In this document: positions 32,228 through 64,000 of the stretch, one piece after another | How positions within the stretch are numbered: the first letter of the stretch is position 1 | How the letters are laid out: every line of letters starts with the position of its first letter | DNA from: Cacajao melanocephalus | Taxonomy: Eukaryota > Chordata > Mammalia > Primates > Pitheciidae | Assembly (NCBI GenBank): GCA_963573385.1 | Contig: CAUYLG010005408.1 | Location: forward strand, 1-64,000 | Direction of reading: 5' to 3' | DNA: 64,000 nucleotides | The notes under the pieces: generated by a model | Database searches by the model: none | Told to the model about the DNA's origin: nothing | What the model saw: the letters and a program-made list of their open reading frames with translations, nothing else | Position numbers and translations under genes: made by a program

Positions 32228-32830
32228 TTTTTGTTTTTTAAAAAATATTTTAAATTATTTTTTAGAACTGTTTGACTTACAGAAAAATTGCAAGATAGTA
32301 CAGAGTTCCCATATACCCTCCAGTCAGTTTCCCCTGTTATTAACATCTTACAGTAATATAGCCCATTTGTTACATTAATGAATGAGTACTGATACGTATT
32401 AATAACTAAAGTTCATACCCTATGCAGATTGTTTTAGTTTCTCCCTAATGTCTCTTTTCTATTCTAGAATCCCATCACATCTAGGATACCACATTGCATT
32501 TAATTGTCATGTCTTCTTAGGCTCCTCTAGGCTATAGCAGTTTCTCAGGCTTTTCTTGTTTTCGAGATTTTGACAGTTTTGAGGACTACTGATTAGGGTT
32601 TTGTAGGGGTGACTGGTTTTGTGGGGAGGACCGAAAAGGTAAGGTGCCATTTTTATCACATCAAATCAAGAGCACATTCACACTATGTATTGATAGTACA
32701 TACTATCAATACGACCTCAGTTACCCGGCTGAGCTAGTGTTTACCAGGTTTCTCCAATGTATAGTTACTTCTCTCCCCTTTTCCTTACTATACTTTTTGG
32801 AAGGAATTATATAGTTTCTTAAACTTCTAA
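32228..32830. mobile_element. Old LINE-1 (L1M) 3' region
   Basis: Recognisable L1M text: ACAGAAAAATTGCAAGATAG, GTTCCCATATACCCTCCAG, CTTAGGCTCCTCTAGGC, ACAGTTTTGAGGACTACTG, CAGGTTTCTCCAATGTA. Non-coding remnant. Confidence 0.7.
32687..32712 (+). repeat. Perfect inverted repeat, 12-bp arms, 2-nt spacer
   Basis: GTATTGATAGTA, spacer CA, then its exact reverse complement. It lies inside an old LINE-1 3' region. Confidence 0.95.
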
Positions 32831-33960
32831 AGTCAACCTATAGAAAAAGTAGAAGATAGTTTTTTATGATGGCGGTACAATAGAAATATTAACAATTTTT
32901 TTAGCTGTAAAGTATAGCTGACAAAAATGGAAGCAAGAAGAAAAGTGCAGGAATGGGAAGTGGAACCACTGCTTTATTTTATGGAAGAGAAAGCCCGCAG
33001 ACATGCTATTAAAAAGAAATAGAAATGTGAGTATTTAGAAATATAAAAGTTTAGTTCCAAAAGGGGAAATAAAGTATATGATTACTGCTGCTAAACATTG
33101 GGAAGAAAAGGGTAATATGAGAGATGTGCTCATTTTAAAACTGTGGAATTAACTGCTATTGACTAAAGGTCGGTAAACCAAGACGAGCAATATAGAGTGC
33201 AATGGAAGTAAACACCAAGTGATCTCATACCAGATAAAACAAGGAAGTTTTTCTGTGCGGAAGAACTGGAGCTGAGCAAGGGGAGGGAGGAAAGGCTGTT
33301 GCTTTTCAGTGGAAGTTCGTTTATACAATGTGATTTATTACCATGTGCACAAATCATTTGCTTTAAAACAAAAGATGATGTGTAGGGTAGTACCAGGACT
33401 CCTACTAGACAAGCTGGTATGACCCCTTTTTTGGGTAGCACCCAGCTTCAGTTACAGCAAACCAGAGAACTGCCTAACCTTCATCCACACAAACCACATT
33501 ACAATGTGGTGTTTTGTTGAGGCAGGAACCTCACTTGTGAGACAGTGAAAGGAGCAACTGTCTTAGGTCTTTGATTTGCAGGAAAGGCATTAAAAAAAGA
33601 ACTTCCTTTGTTTCCCTGGGATTAAAGACTAGGAAGAGTTCAGTTACAAAAAAAGAAATTGGCTGAAAGATGTATCAGATTTTCTCTGGTTGCAAAGTAT
33701 TGGCAATCAGTGGAAATCCTCTGTCTGTTTCCTGTGTTTAGCGTTTATACAACATGTTGCAAGTTTAAAAGTCCTTTGCTGTCATTAGCTAATTATCTGC
33801 CAAGGGCTGCGGGGTAGTTAGAGGAAATGTTGGAACCAATCCAGCTTTTAGAGCTGTAAGTTGTATACACACATACAACTGTAGCATCTGATTCAGGGTG
33901 TAGTTGTTACATTATTTCCCACACATAGATCAATCAGTTAATGTATGGTTATTCAATCTC
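32831..33960. other. Intergenic, unassigned
   Basis: A/T-rich with no repeat family I can name; precedes duplication copy A. Confidence 0.45.
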
Positions 33961-34465
33961 TGAAGTTCTTTTTCTAGGCTTGACATTTTCTTCTCAAGAA
34001 GTACAAGTTACTGAAACAGAAGAGCACTTATTCTAATAATACCTCTCCTAAGTGTCTTGAAAATAAGTAAACATTATTGATCGTTTTAGGTTCATTCATC
34101 AAATCAGAATCCCTGGAGTAAGGCCTGAGTTTGGCACTCCAGAAGTGCCCTGGGTGATTCCAGAAAAGAGCCACTGTCAAGAACCACAGACTTAAATGGC
34201 CAGGAGAGGTTCCTCACACCCACCATCAATAACTATATCTCCAAAAAGAATGAAACACAATATTTGACTATAGAGAACTTTTTATAAGCACTAATCGTTA
34301 ATAAATATTAAATCTTGTTTTGTGCCAAATATATTTTTTACATTATCAAAGTGCTCAAGAAATTTGGAGGATACAGAAAAATAAATATGCATGTATATAT
34401 AAAAAGCCATCACAAAAAGAATCCTTGTTCTTGTTTTGGATTCTTCGTTCCACTTTAATACTTTG

Positions 34466-34532
34466 TCTTTTCTTTCTCTCTTTCTTTCTTCCTTCTTCCT
34501 CTTTCCTCTTTCCTTCCTTCCTTCTTTCATTC
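34466..34532 (+). repeat. Pyrimidine tract (CTTT/CCTT units)
   Basis: CTTTCTTTC and CCTTCCTTC units running into an antisense Alu; probably grown from that Alu's A tail. Confidence 0.85.
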
Positions 34533-34697
34533 TTTTTTCTTTTTGAGACAGGGTCTCTGTCATCCAGCCTGGAGTGTAGCTGCGTTGCACGCTCACAGTT
34601 CACTGCAACCTTGAGCTCACAGACTCAAGAGATCCTCCCGCCTCAGCTTCCCAAGTAGAATAGCTGGGACTACAGGCACACACCATCATGCCAGGCT
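34533..34697 (-). mobile_element. Alu, antisense, partial
   Basis: TTTTTGAGACAGGGTCTCTG to ACACACCATCATGCCAGGC; right arm only. Inserted in duplication copy A. Confidence 0.9.
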
Positions 34698-34809
34698 TGC
34701 TTTGTCTTTTAAGAAAATTTATTGAAATAGCAGTTATCGGATTTCATATTGGCTTCAAATACTAATAGACCTAAGCAATTTTATGTCTTGCTTTTCAAAT
34801 TTGCCATTA

Positions 34810-36255
34810 TAGTGAGCATTTTTCACTGTTTCATGCTTTAAAAGTCATCTCTGAAAATGAAATGAGGCAAATAGGAAAGTTTCTATCCATGATTACACCA
34901 AAATAGAAATACAGGTACTTGCAGAGGACAGGCCAAAAGTATTCTCTGCTTTAGTGTTCATTTAGAATTCTTCAGATCATCAGGAACTAGAACTTGAACT
35001 CAATTTCTGTAGCCACATTCTGACTATATTTGGTGTGTGATGCCCTCTACTGGCTATTCTAGGACGGTGCCTTTTCCGTTTGTAAACTTTAAGAACTCTA
35101 AAGAAGGGCATTTAGATTGTGTCCATGCATGTTTGAATGTTCTGTGTCTGTATTTTTATTTATAGGTGTTGCCTTCATGTAGAATTGAAGCTATAGGAAC
35201 ACAGCAGCTGGCTGTGTGTCTGTTTTCTTTCTATTCATTCAAGAAACATTTTAAAGAATCGACTACATGCCAGGCATGGCACTAGGAGGCTGCAGGCACA
35301 AAGATGAAATCTATGCCTTCAAGTGGCTCATTATCTTAACTATTGGGAGAGACACAGTCAGGCAGGGGAACCTACTCAACATGCCTTGAATATTCCAGCA
35401 GAAGAACTTGATTCTCTGTAGACAGTTGTCTTTCTCCATCTAGAAAAATAATCCTCTCCAATGAAGTGTCCAGCTTTTGGAACAACACATGTGGCAGAGC
35501 CAGGAAGAAACAGGACATCATCTGAGGAGGACAGATCCAGCAAATCAATTCTGGCAATCAGTGGGGTTGACAGGTGTCACAGCCAGCTTGCTCTCAATTT
35601 ACTTGGTAAATTAAAATTTACAATGGAATATAACACAAGAGTAAGATAAAATGAATGACAATTATTCAGAGTTGTAATTGAGTTCCTATAAGGGAATATA
35701 CTTCATTTTCCAGAAAAGTGTACTTTATATTATATATAACCAATAAAGGAAGGTATCGATTACATTTTGAAAGCACTTTGTATTTGGAACTTTACCTTGC
35801 TTTCTTGGAAAATAAATTCACATAAAATAAACCAGTTTTTTTTCTCAATCTGAGGAATGCCTGGCGCTCAGGACAAAGCATTCATGATCACTTACATAGT
35901 TACCTTATATGTACTAATAGTTCTCTTTGACTGCATTATGTACAATCATGTAAAAATCCTCTATAGATTAGCAAAGTCTTTTTTTTTTTAAACCTGAGGT
36001 CCCTGATGATGGTATTGGGTCCGCAAGGTTGGCTTTATACACCAATAGACCTAAGCATGACTAAACAACATTACCATATATGAAGCCAGCAATTGCTGGT
36101 TGTGTGGTCTTCAGTGAGTTACTTAACTTCTCATCAGTTTTCCTTGTTTTGGGAAAGGGTATAACCTATTGTAAAGAAATAGGCATGTAAAGAAATAGGC
36201 ATGTAAAGTATCCATCAAAATTCCTAGCACACAGCTGCTCAGTAGAGCACAGTAG
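34810..36255. other. Intergenic, mostly unassigned
   Basis: L2/MIR-like text near 35228-35345 (ACATGCCAGGCATGGCACTA) and the 16-bp tandem repeat at 36170. No gene seen. Confidence 0.45.
36170..36208 (+). repeat. Short tandem repeat, 16-bp unit, about 2.4 copies
   Basis: Unit GTAAAGAAATAGGCAT repeated, followed by a partial third copy. Confidence 0.85.
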
Positions 36256-36261
36256 GTACTT

Positions 36262-36470
36262 CAAAATGATGGAGATGCAAGCTTAAGCTCTGGAGCCAGG
36301 CTGACTGGGTTTGAATCTTGGCTCTACGCTTCATTAGCATTGTGACCTTGAACAAATCTTTACCTTTCTGGATCAGTTTCCTCATTGATAAATTGAGGAG
36401 GATAATAATACCTGCAATCATAGCATTGTTGAGCAGATAAAATTAGTTAACACCTGTAAGGTACTTTGGA
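36262..36470 (+). mobile_element. MIR element
   Basis: CTCTGGAGCCAGGCTGACTG, GTGACCTTGAACAAATC, CAGTTTCCTCATTGATAAA, GATAATAATACCTGC: most of a MIR in order. Confidence 0.85.
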
Positions 36471-36984
36471 ACAATTATGAACATATAGGGCTTTAAAAAG
36501 GTTAATTATAATTTATATTTCTATTCCTTTCAGCTTTTAGAGACACTTGCATCTTTTTGTAGTTCTATATTAAAACCAGGGAGAGATATCTTACCATGTG
36601 TAAAGTATATTTCACTTACTGCTGTCACACCAGCTGTTTTCAGTAGTTTTCTATTATTGGGACCCTGTAACTAGCTCTCCTTTGATATGTCCTCAGATCC
36701 TCAGTAGAAATTACTTTAAGTTTGGCTGCTTGGCTATATGATAGTAGTTGTTAGTTTTTGACTTTCCCTCTAAGGATCTATGGATTCCCTAAAGAAGATG
36801 GAGGAAGAATTATTTGGTGACAAATTAGAAAAGCATTGTACGGATCAAGACTCTCCTTTAAAATCCTATTGTCACTTTCTTTCCAAAGTAATTGTACAAC
36901 ACAATAATTTTCTGCAGAAGCAGCTCTGGCACCTCATTTCAGTCTAAGTTTTTTCATCATTTGGTTGATGTTCCTCCCCTTCAA

Positions 36985-37340
36985 CATACATGGTGACAAT
37001 GTGCTATGTATGGGCCATACAAAGGGTTGCAAAGGGTCTCCATACTCCAAGAGTGTGAACGAGGAGCAAGGCAAGGATATAACCAACTCACTAATTGTAG
37101 CAAAAATCCAGGTGTGATAATCACTCATAAGGTTACACAGAGTGAAGGGGATTCTGAGTAAGAACTTAGGGAGAGGTTTACAAAGAGGCAACACTTATAC
37201 TGAGCCTGAAGTATGGCAAAGGAAGAGAGGAAGCATGATTGAGGCAGAGAGTTCAACATGAGCAACGGCCGGGGAATGTGAAAATACACAGCTTATTAGG
37301 GAACAGCAGATGGGCCTGTGTGGTTAGAGCAGAAGGAATG
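36985..37340. mobile_element. LINE-2 fragment
   Basis: TACACTGAGCCTGAAGTATG-like and GGCAGAGAGTTCAACATGAG with AGAGCAGAAGGAATGCAGG, as in L2. Confidence 0.5.
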
Positions 37341-38026
37341 CAGGCAGATGGTTAGGAAAGGAGGAACAAAGGTCCCTGGATCCTCAGGGAGTCGGCTCAC
37401 CTGGCTCTTCTCAGGTTCCAAGGTGTGGCTTCTCTGACAACTCCCTCAGGATCGGGTCCTAGGTGTGACCTCACATTTCCTCCTTTTCCTGGCAGTCTTC
37501 TCTTGACCTCAGCCCCTACATCCTTTTACCTCTTCACATGAAAAGCCCTATTCTTTTTTATTTTACATCAGACTTTGCTGGTCTGGCATTATCTACCTGC
37601 CATCTGTTGTAAAATATATGGAAGATGAAATGGCATAAGACTTTGTCAAAGCGTTGGCCCTTTAAGATAAAAATCTGAGCCTAACAAAGTGAGAACGGGA
37701 CAGGCAGCCTAGGTAGACTGTAGGGGGCGGGAGAGAGAGAACTATGAAGTAAGAAAATGATGCTTGCTACATAGATGGTGTTCAGTCAATATTTGTTGAA
37801 TAAATGAATTATAAGACAGCTTGACAGACTCTCATGTATTGCAGGGTATCTCTGCGTACGGCCATCTGCTTCTGGAAGAGCACCTCCTATTTGGAAAAGA
37901 GGAGGGGAAAGAGGAAGGAAGGGGAGAAAAAATATGTGTGTTCTGGCTCTCCATGCATTTGTGCCAAGGTTAGGTTTGTTCTTGAGTTAGGAATTCCTTG
38001 TCTGGCAGTCTTCTCTTTTAGAGAAG

Positions 38027-38030
<4 letters not shown>

Positions 38031-38071
<41 letters not shown>

Positions 38072-38090
38072 TATGCGCATGCATACACAC
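38031..38090 (+). repeat. (GT)n microsatellite with GCGC-containing flank
   Basis: About 18 GT units, then TTTGTATGCGCATGCATACA; the whole stretch is mostly alternating purine and pyrimidine. Confidence 0.9.
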
Positions 38091-38377
38091 ATGACATACA
38101 AATACGGTGACCCAATATTTATTTCCTTCTAGTCATGCCAACACCTAAAGACCTCAAGCTAAAAAAGCATTTCTTTGCCAGAAGGTAACCTGGGGGAAAA
38201 TAATAAGAAAAAAAAGCTAAAATCATTCAGTGAGAACTCAATTTTCTTGGCAAACATATGTGTCACACTTAAGATACAAAGAAGTCTTGATTCTAATCTC
38301 AAAGAGCTTTTAATGTGGGAAGACATAAAGCCAGAACATTTAATGCAGGGAGATACTGCAGTCACAGAACTCAAGGC

Positions 38378-38532
38378 CTTGCTACTCCAAGTGTGGCTCT
38401 ACCAGCAGCAGCATCTCCTGGAAGTTTGTTAGAAATGCAGACTCTCCAGTTCCACCCCAGACTGACTGAAAGTGATTTTGTCTTAACAAGTCCCTAGGTG
38501 AATCATATGCATGTTAATATTTGAGAAGGACT
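38378..38532. mobile_element. MER5-type hAT element
   Basis: TACTCCAAGTGTGGCTCTAC, GTTAGAAATGCAGACTCTCC, AAGTCCCTAGGTGAATCAT, close to full MER5 length. Confidence 0.78.
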
Positions 38533-38539
38533 GACCTAG

Positions 38540-39190
38540 GGGGTGGGGATGGGATCTGGGACTGTTTCTTAAAGGAAATAAATCCTCAGCTGTGTTTTGA
38601 AGATAAGTACGGTTAACCAGGTTAACCTGTTCCAAGTAGAGGAAACAACATAAGCAAAAGTTCAGTGGCATGAAAAAGCATAGGGGTGTTTTAGGAACCT
38701 GTCACCTGAAATTGCTAATCAATAGAGTGGGACAGAGGAGGCGAAGGAAATGCAGAGATGACACAGTTCAGGCAGTGGCCAGATCCTGCTGCAGGTGTTC
38801 TAGGGTAAGGAGATTTGACTAGACCTAATCCTTGATAGAGTCGCATGATAACATGTTCAGATTTGCATTTAGATCAATGCAACCCTGAGGAGGCTGGAAG
38901 GCAGAGAGATTAATTAGGAAGCTGAGGCAATAGTTTTGGAGAGAGATAATGAGAGTCTAAACTTAGGTTGTGGTAGCAGGATGAAGAGGAGGGGGCAGGT
39001 TTAAGACATTCTAGGAGGTAATAAATAGATGAAAGACTTCAGAATGGTTTGGAGGTGGGAGGATGATGGAGGGCTGAGTTTTGGCTAGATGACTTTTAGG
39101 ATGGCATAGTGTGTGGCTGTTCATGATGCCACTAACAGAGATGAAAGAATACAGGAGGACGAACAGGTTTGAAATTGAGTTCAGTTTTTA
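38540..39190. mobile_element. LINE-2 fragment
   Basis: CTCAGCTGTGTTTTGAAGAT, AGTGGCATGAAAAAGCATAG, GAAGCTGAGGCAATAGTTTT in L2 order over about 600 bp. Confidence 0.6.
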
Positions 39191-39199
39191 AAATGTTCA

Positions 39200-40140
39200 G
39201 TTCAGGTGAATAGAAAACATGTATAGATGATGGTCTCTGACTTACTATGTTTGACTTTATAGCCGTGAGAAGGTGACACGCATTTAGTAGAAACTATAGT
39301 CCAGTTTTGAATTTTGATCTTTTTCCAGGCTTGTGATATGAAGTAGGTTACTCTTGTAATGCTGGGCAGCATCTCCCAGTCAGCAATGTAATCACAAGGA
39401 TAAACAACTGATATTCTATAATTTCCTGTGCTGACAGATGACTTTGCCCAACTGTAGGCTAATGTAAAAGTTCTAAGCACATTTAAGGTAGGTTAGGCAA
39501 AGCTATGATATTTAATAGGTTAGGCATATTAAATGCATTTTTGACATGTGATATTTTCAATTTATGAAGGGTTTATTGGGATGTAACCCCAAGTTAGTGG
39601 AGGACTATCTGCATAGAAGGGAAAAAAGGAGGAAACAAGAAAAGGGTGGAGAACAGAGTGAATCAGTCAGAATGGAGGAGGAAAAATGCCCTGCCCATTT
39701 TGGGGGCAACAGTAATACACATAGTGTATCTGTGAGCTTTTCTTGTAGTTGTATTTCCAGAGGTTGCCTCCTTGGAACTTGGTTCCAGCAACTGAGTGGA
39801 CCCTGAAAAATGTAAATAATCAGATTCATGATTTCCTATCTGATGATCAACTCATTGTTGCCACTATTTGCTCTAATACGGGGGGAAAAAAACTTAAAAA
39901 AAAATCTGTGGTTCAAATTGCTCCAGTGTCAGTTTGTCTTTCTCTAGATTGTTGAATGTATGAATAACTTTGTCCATGTCACAAACACCATTTCCAAAAT
40001 GGCAATAATACAATCCAGTATGTGTGTTTCTGGAGGTCATCCTTCCAGCTCTGGATGACTCTTCTGCTACAAATCTTACCCATCCGTGAACTGTTATAGC
40101 TCTTTTATTTGCACCTTAAAATTCAGAACTGGATCATAGC
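39200..40140. other. Intergenic, nothing recognised
   Basis: Between an L2 fragment and duplication copy B. Purine-rich at 39610-39690. No gene supported. Confidence 0.45.
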
Positions 40141-40146
40141 CTGTCT

Positions 40147-40888
40147 CTAAAGTTATTTTTCTAGACTTGACATTTTCTCAAGGAGTATAGGTTACTGAAT
40201 CAGAAGAGAAATTAGTCCAATAACATCTCTAAGTGTCTTGAAAATAAACATTTGTTACAGTTTTAGGTTCATCATCAAATCAGAATCCCTGAAGTGAAAC
40301 CTGAGTATTGGCACTTACTAAAAGTGCCCTGGATGATTCCAGAGTACAGTCGCAATCAAGAACCACTGACTTAAATGGCCAAGAGTGAACCCCCGCCCCC
40401 TGCATCACTAAGTATATCTTCAAAGAGAATGAAACATAGTATTTGGCTAAAGAGAACTTTTAATAAACACTAGTCATTAATAAATATTAAATCTTGTTTT
40501 ATGCCAAATGTATATTTTACATTATCAAAGTGCTCAAGAATTTGGAGAATATAGAATACATAATCATGTGTATATAAAAAGTCATCACCAAAAGATTCAT
40601 TGTTCATGTTTTAGAACTCTTTCCATGCGAGTCGTGGTGGCTCACGCCTGTGATTCTAACATTTTGGGAGGCCGAGACGCGGCTGCGGGGGAACTGCTTG
40701 AGCCCAGGAGTTGGTGACCTGCCTGGGCAACATGGCAAAACCCCCATCTCTATAAAAATAATTAAAAAATTTTAAAAGAATTATTATTTCCATTTTATTT
40801 CAATGCTTTGTCTTTAAGGGAATTTATTGACATAGTGATGATCAGATTCCATATGCAATTTTGCATCTTGCTTTTCAAATTTGCCACA
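40147..40888 (+). repeat. Interspersed duplication, copy B
   Basis: Partner of 33961-34808 in the same orientation, about 6.2 kb downstream and ending only about 150 bp before the ZNF326 CpG island. It carries a different Alu insertion (40624-40760, sense) at a different site, so the two insertions came after the duplication. Confidence 0.85.
40624..40760 (+). mobile_element. Alu, sense, left arm only
   Basis: GCGAGTCGTGGTGGCTCACG to AAACCCCCATCTCTATAAAA. Inserted in duplication copy B. Confidence 0.88.
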
Positions 40889-41063
40889 GGCTTCTAAAAA
40901 CGTCCCAGACTTATGTGTCTCCATGGAAGAAACTCCGTAAGTACTTACAAATGTTCTGATCAGTCATCCTTAGCCAATGCAAAGCAAAAGGTAGGCATGG
41001 GGTTTTATTAGTTTGGGAAGGAGGGAGGCATTCCAACCGGCTTCTTCCGCTCTTGCCAGGTTC

Positions 41064-41074
41064 AAACATGGCGG
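41064..41074 (+). promoter_or_regulatory. YY1-like motif at upstream edge of CpG island
   Basis: CAAACATGGCGGG resembles the YY1 core (AANATGGCGGC). A related AAGATGGCCGTG occurs in intron 1 at 41545-41556, so two such motifs flank the probable start region. Confidence 0.35.
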
Positions 41075-41124
41075 GCCGCAGCCGGCCCTTCCCTTACACT
41101 CCGCTTGCTGTCCCACAACCCCCG

Positions 41125-41138
41125 CCAATCTTTGGCGC
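41125..41138 (+). promoter_or_regulatory. CCAAT box followed by E2F-type site
   Basis: CCAAT at 41125-41129 is followed directly by TTTGGCGC at 41131-41138, which matches the E2F consensus TTTSGCGC. It lies about 320 bp upstream of the ATG. Function is inferred from the motif and its place in the CpG island. Confidence 0.5.
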
Positions 41139-41250
41139 TCCTTTTTTACCTTCCTTCCCCCTCGGCGACTCCAGAGGGTCAGCACCTCCGAGCTTGACAG
41201 CAGACCTGCTTCCCACCCCACGCGAGGGCCCGCCCACCAGCCCGCGCCAG

Positions 41251-41255
41251 CCAAT
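41251..41255 (+). promoter_or_regulatory. CCAAT box (NF-Y type)
   Basis: CCAGCCAATAACAG matches the extended NF-Y context and lies about 200 bp upstream of the ATG between GC boxes, at a typical distance from the inferred start site. Confidence 0.55.
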
Positions 41256-41451
41256 AACAGGCCGCGCCGAGGGGGCTGGCAGCGCCGGTCGGCCCCGCCT
41301 CCCCAGCCTCTCTGTGGCCTGCGGCTCCCGGGCGGGTAGCGCCGGCTCTTGGTCGCGCCGAGTGATCCTGTGGAATCGCTGATCGCGGGCGCTCGCCGCC
41401 GGCCATAGCTTAGCCCAGCGCCGCCAAGGCCGACGGCCCCCAGCCTCCGCC

Positions 41452-63801
<22,350 letters not shown>

Positions 63802-64000
63802 GTAAGTGGCTGTTTTGGAAATGAGAAGCATTTTATTGATGTGAATTTCTTATGATTTCATTTTTCACTTTCCCCATCACATTTTATATTTCTAAAATTT
63901 TAATTTACTATTTAAAGAAAGAGTTGTTTTAAAATTAACCCATAATTGCTTGTGAATTCCTCTATAATAGAGTTTGTTAAAATTAACCCGTAATTACTTG
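63802..64000 (+). other. ZNF326 intron 8, start
   Basis: A/T-rich. The exon 8 frame would run to a stop at 63853-63855. A repeated motif (AAAATTAACCC, then TAATTGCTTG or TAATTACTTG) occurs at about 63930-63952 and again at the window end. Confidence 0.75.

Larger units (their letters stand above)
33961..34808 (+). repeat. Interspersed duplication, copy A
   Basis: Direct, diverged copy of 40147-40888. Shared landmarks in the same order: TTTTTCTAG then CTTGACATTTTC, AAGTGTCTTGAAAATAA, CAAATCAGAATCCCTG, CTTAAATGGCCA, AATAAATATTAAATCTTG, TACATTATCAAAGTGCTCAA, and CTTGCTTTTCAAATTTGCCA. It includes a MER5-like piece (about 34099-34185). A pyrimidine tract and partial antisense Alu (34470-34697) interrupt it, flanked by CTTTGTCTTTT on both sides. 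Confidence 0.85.

Overview
This is primate, almost certainly human, nuclear DNA. About three dozen Alu copies are scattered through it, along with MIR, L2, old LINE-1, MaLR/ERV LTR and hAT-type relics. The one protein-coding gene encodes a product I recognise as ZNF326 (ZIRD, a DBIRD complex subunit), whose human locus is on 1p22. No database was searched. Recognition rests on the encoded protein and on intron-exon joins that keep one open frame across eight exons.

Layout. Bases 1 to about 41,000 are upstream DNA with no protein-coding gene I can support. They hold Alu elements on both strands, at least seven LTR relics, an L1M copy split by an LTR, MIR and L2 fossils, and microsatellites. 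Two pieces (33,961-34,808 and 40,147-40,888) are diverged copies of each other. From about 41,030 to 41,860 lies a CpG-rich, TATA-less promoter with two CCAAT boxes, an E2F-type site, GC boxes and YY1-like motifs. The ZNF326 ATG is at 41,452 in a strong Kozak context.

Gene. The + strand coding exons are 41452-41467, 44128-44172, 51267-51302, 51397-51508, 53584-53989, 56347-56545, 59491-59602 and 63654-63801. All junctions are GT-AG. Together they give 1,074 nt, or 358 codons with no stop. The known protein is 582 residues, so the window holds the promoter and about 60% of the coding region and ends in intron 8. The encoded part runs from a Tyr/Gly/Arg/Ser-rich low-complexity N-terminus (exons 2-5), through a bipartite nuclear signal (exon 6) and a highly charged basic helix (exon 7), to the first AKAP95-type C2H2 finger (exon 8).

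Most notable observations. (a) Exon 3 is a 36-nt microexon made by tandem duplication of exon 4, separated from it by a 94-nt intron that still carries the decayed remainder of the copied exon and a strong-looking unused donor. (b) Reading through the exon 5 donor gives 27 more codons, then a stop codon embedded in an AATAAA hexamer, which could make a short isoform lacking the nuclear signal and zinc fingers. (c) There is a diverged interspersed duplication just upstream of the promoter. I found no CRISPR array, tRNA or rRNA gene, or intact transposon reading frame.
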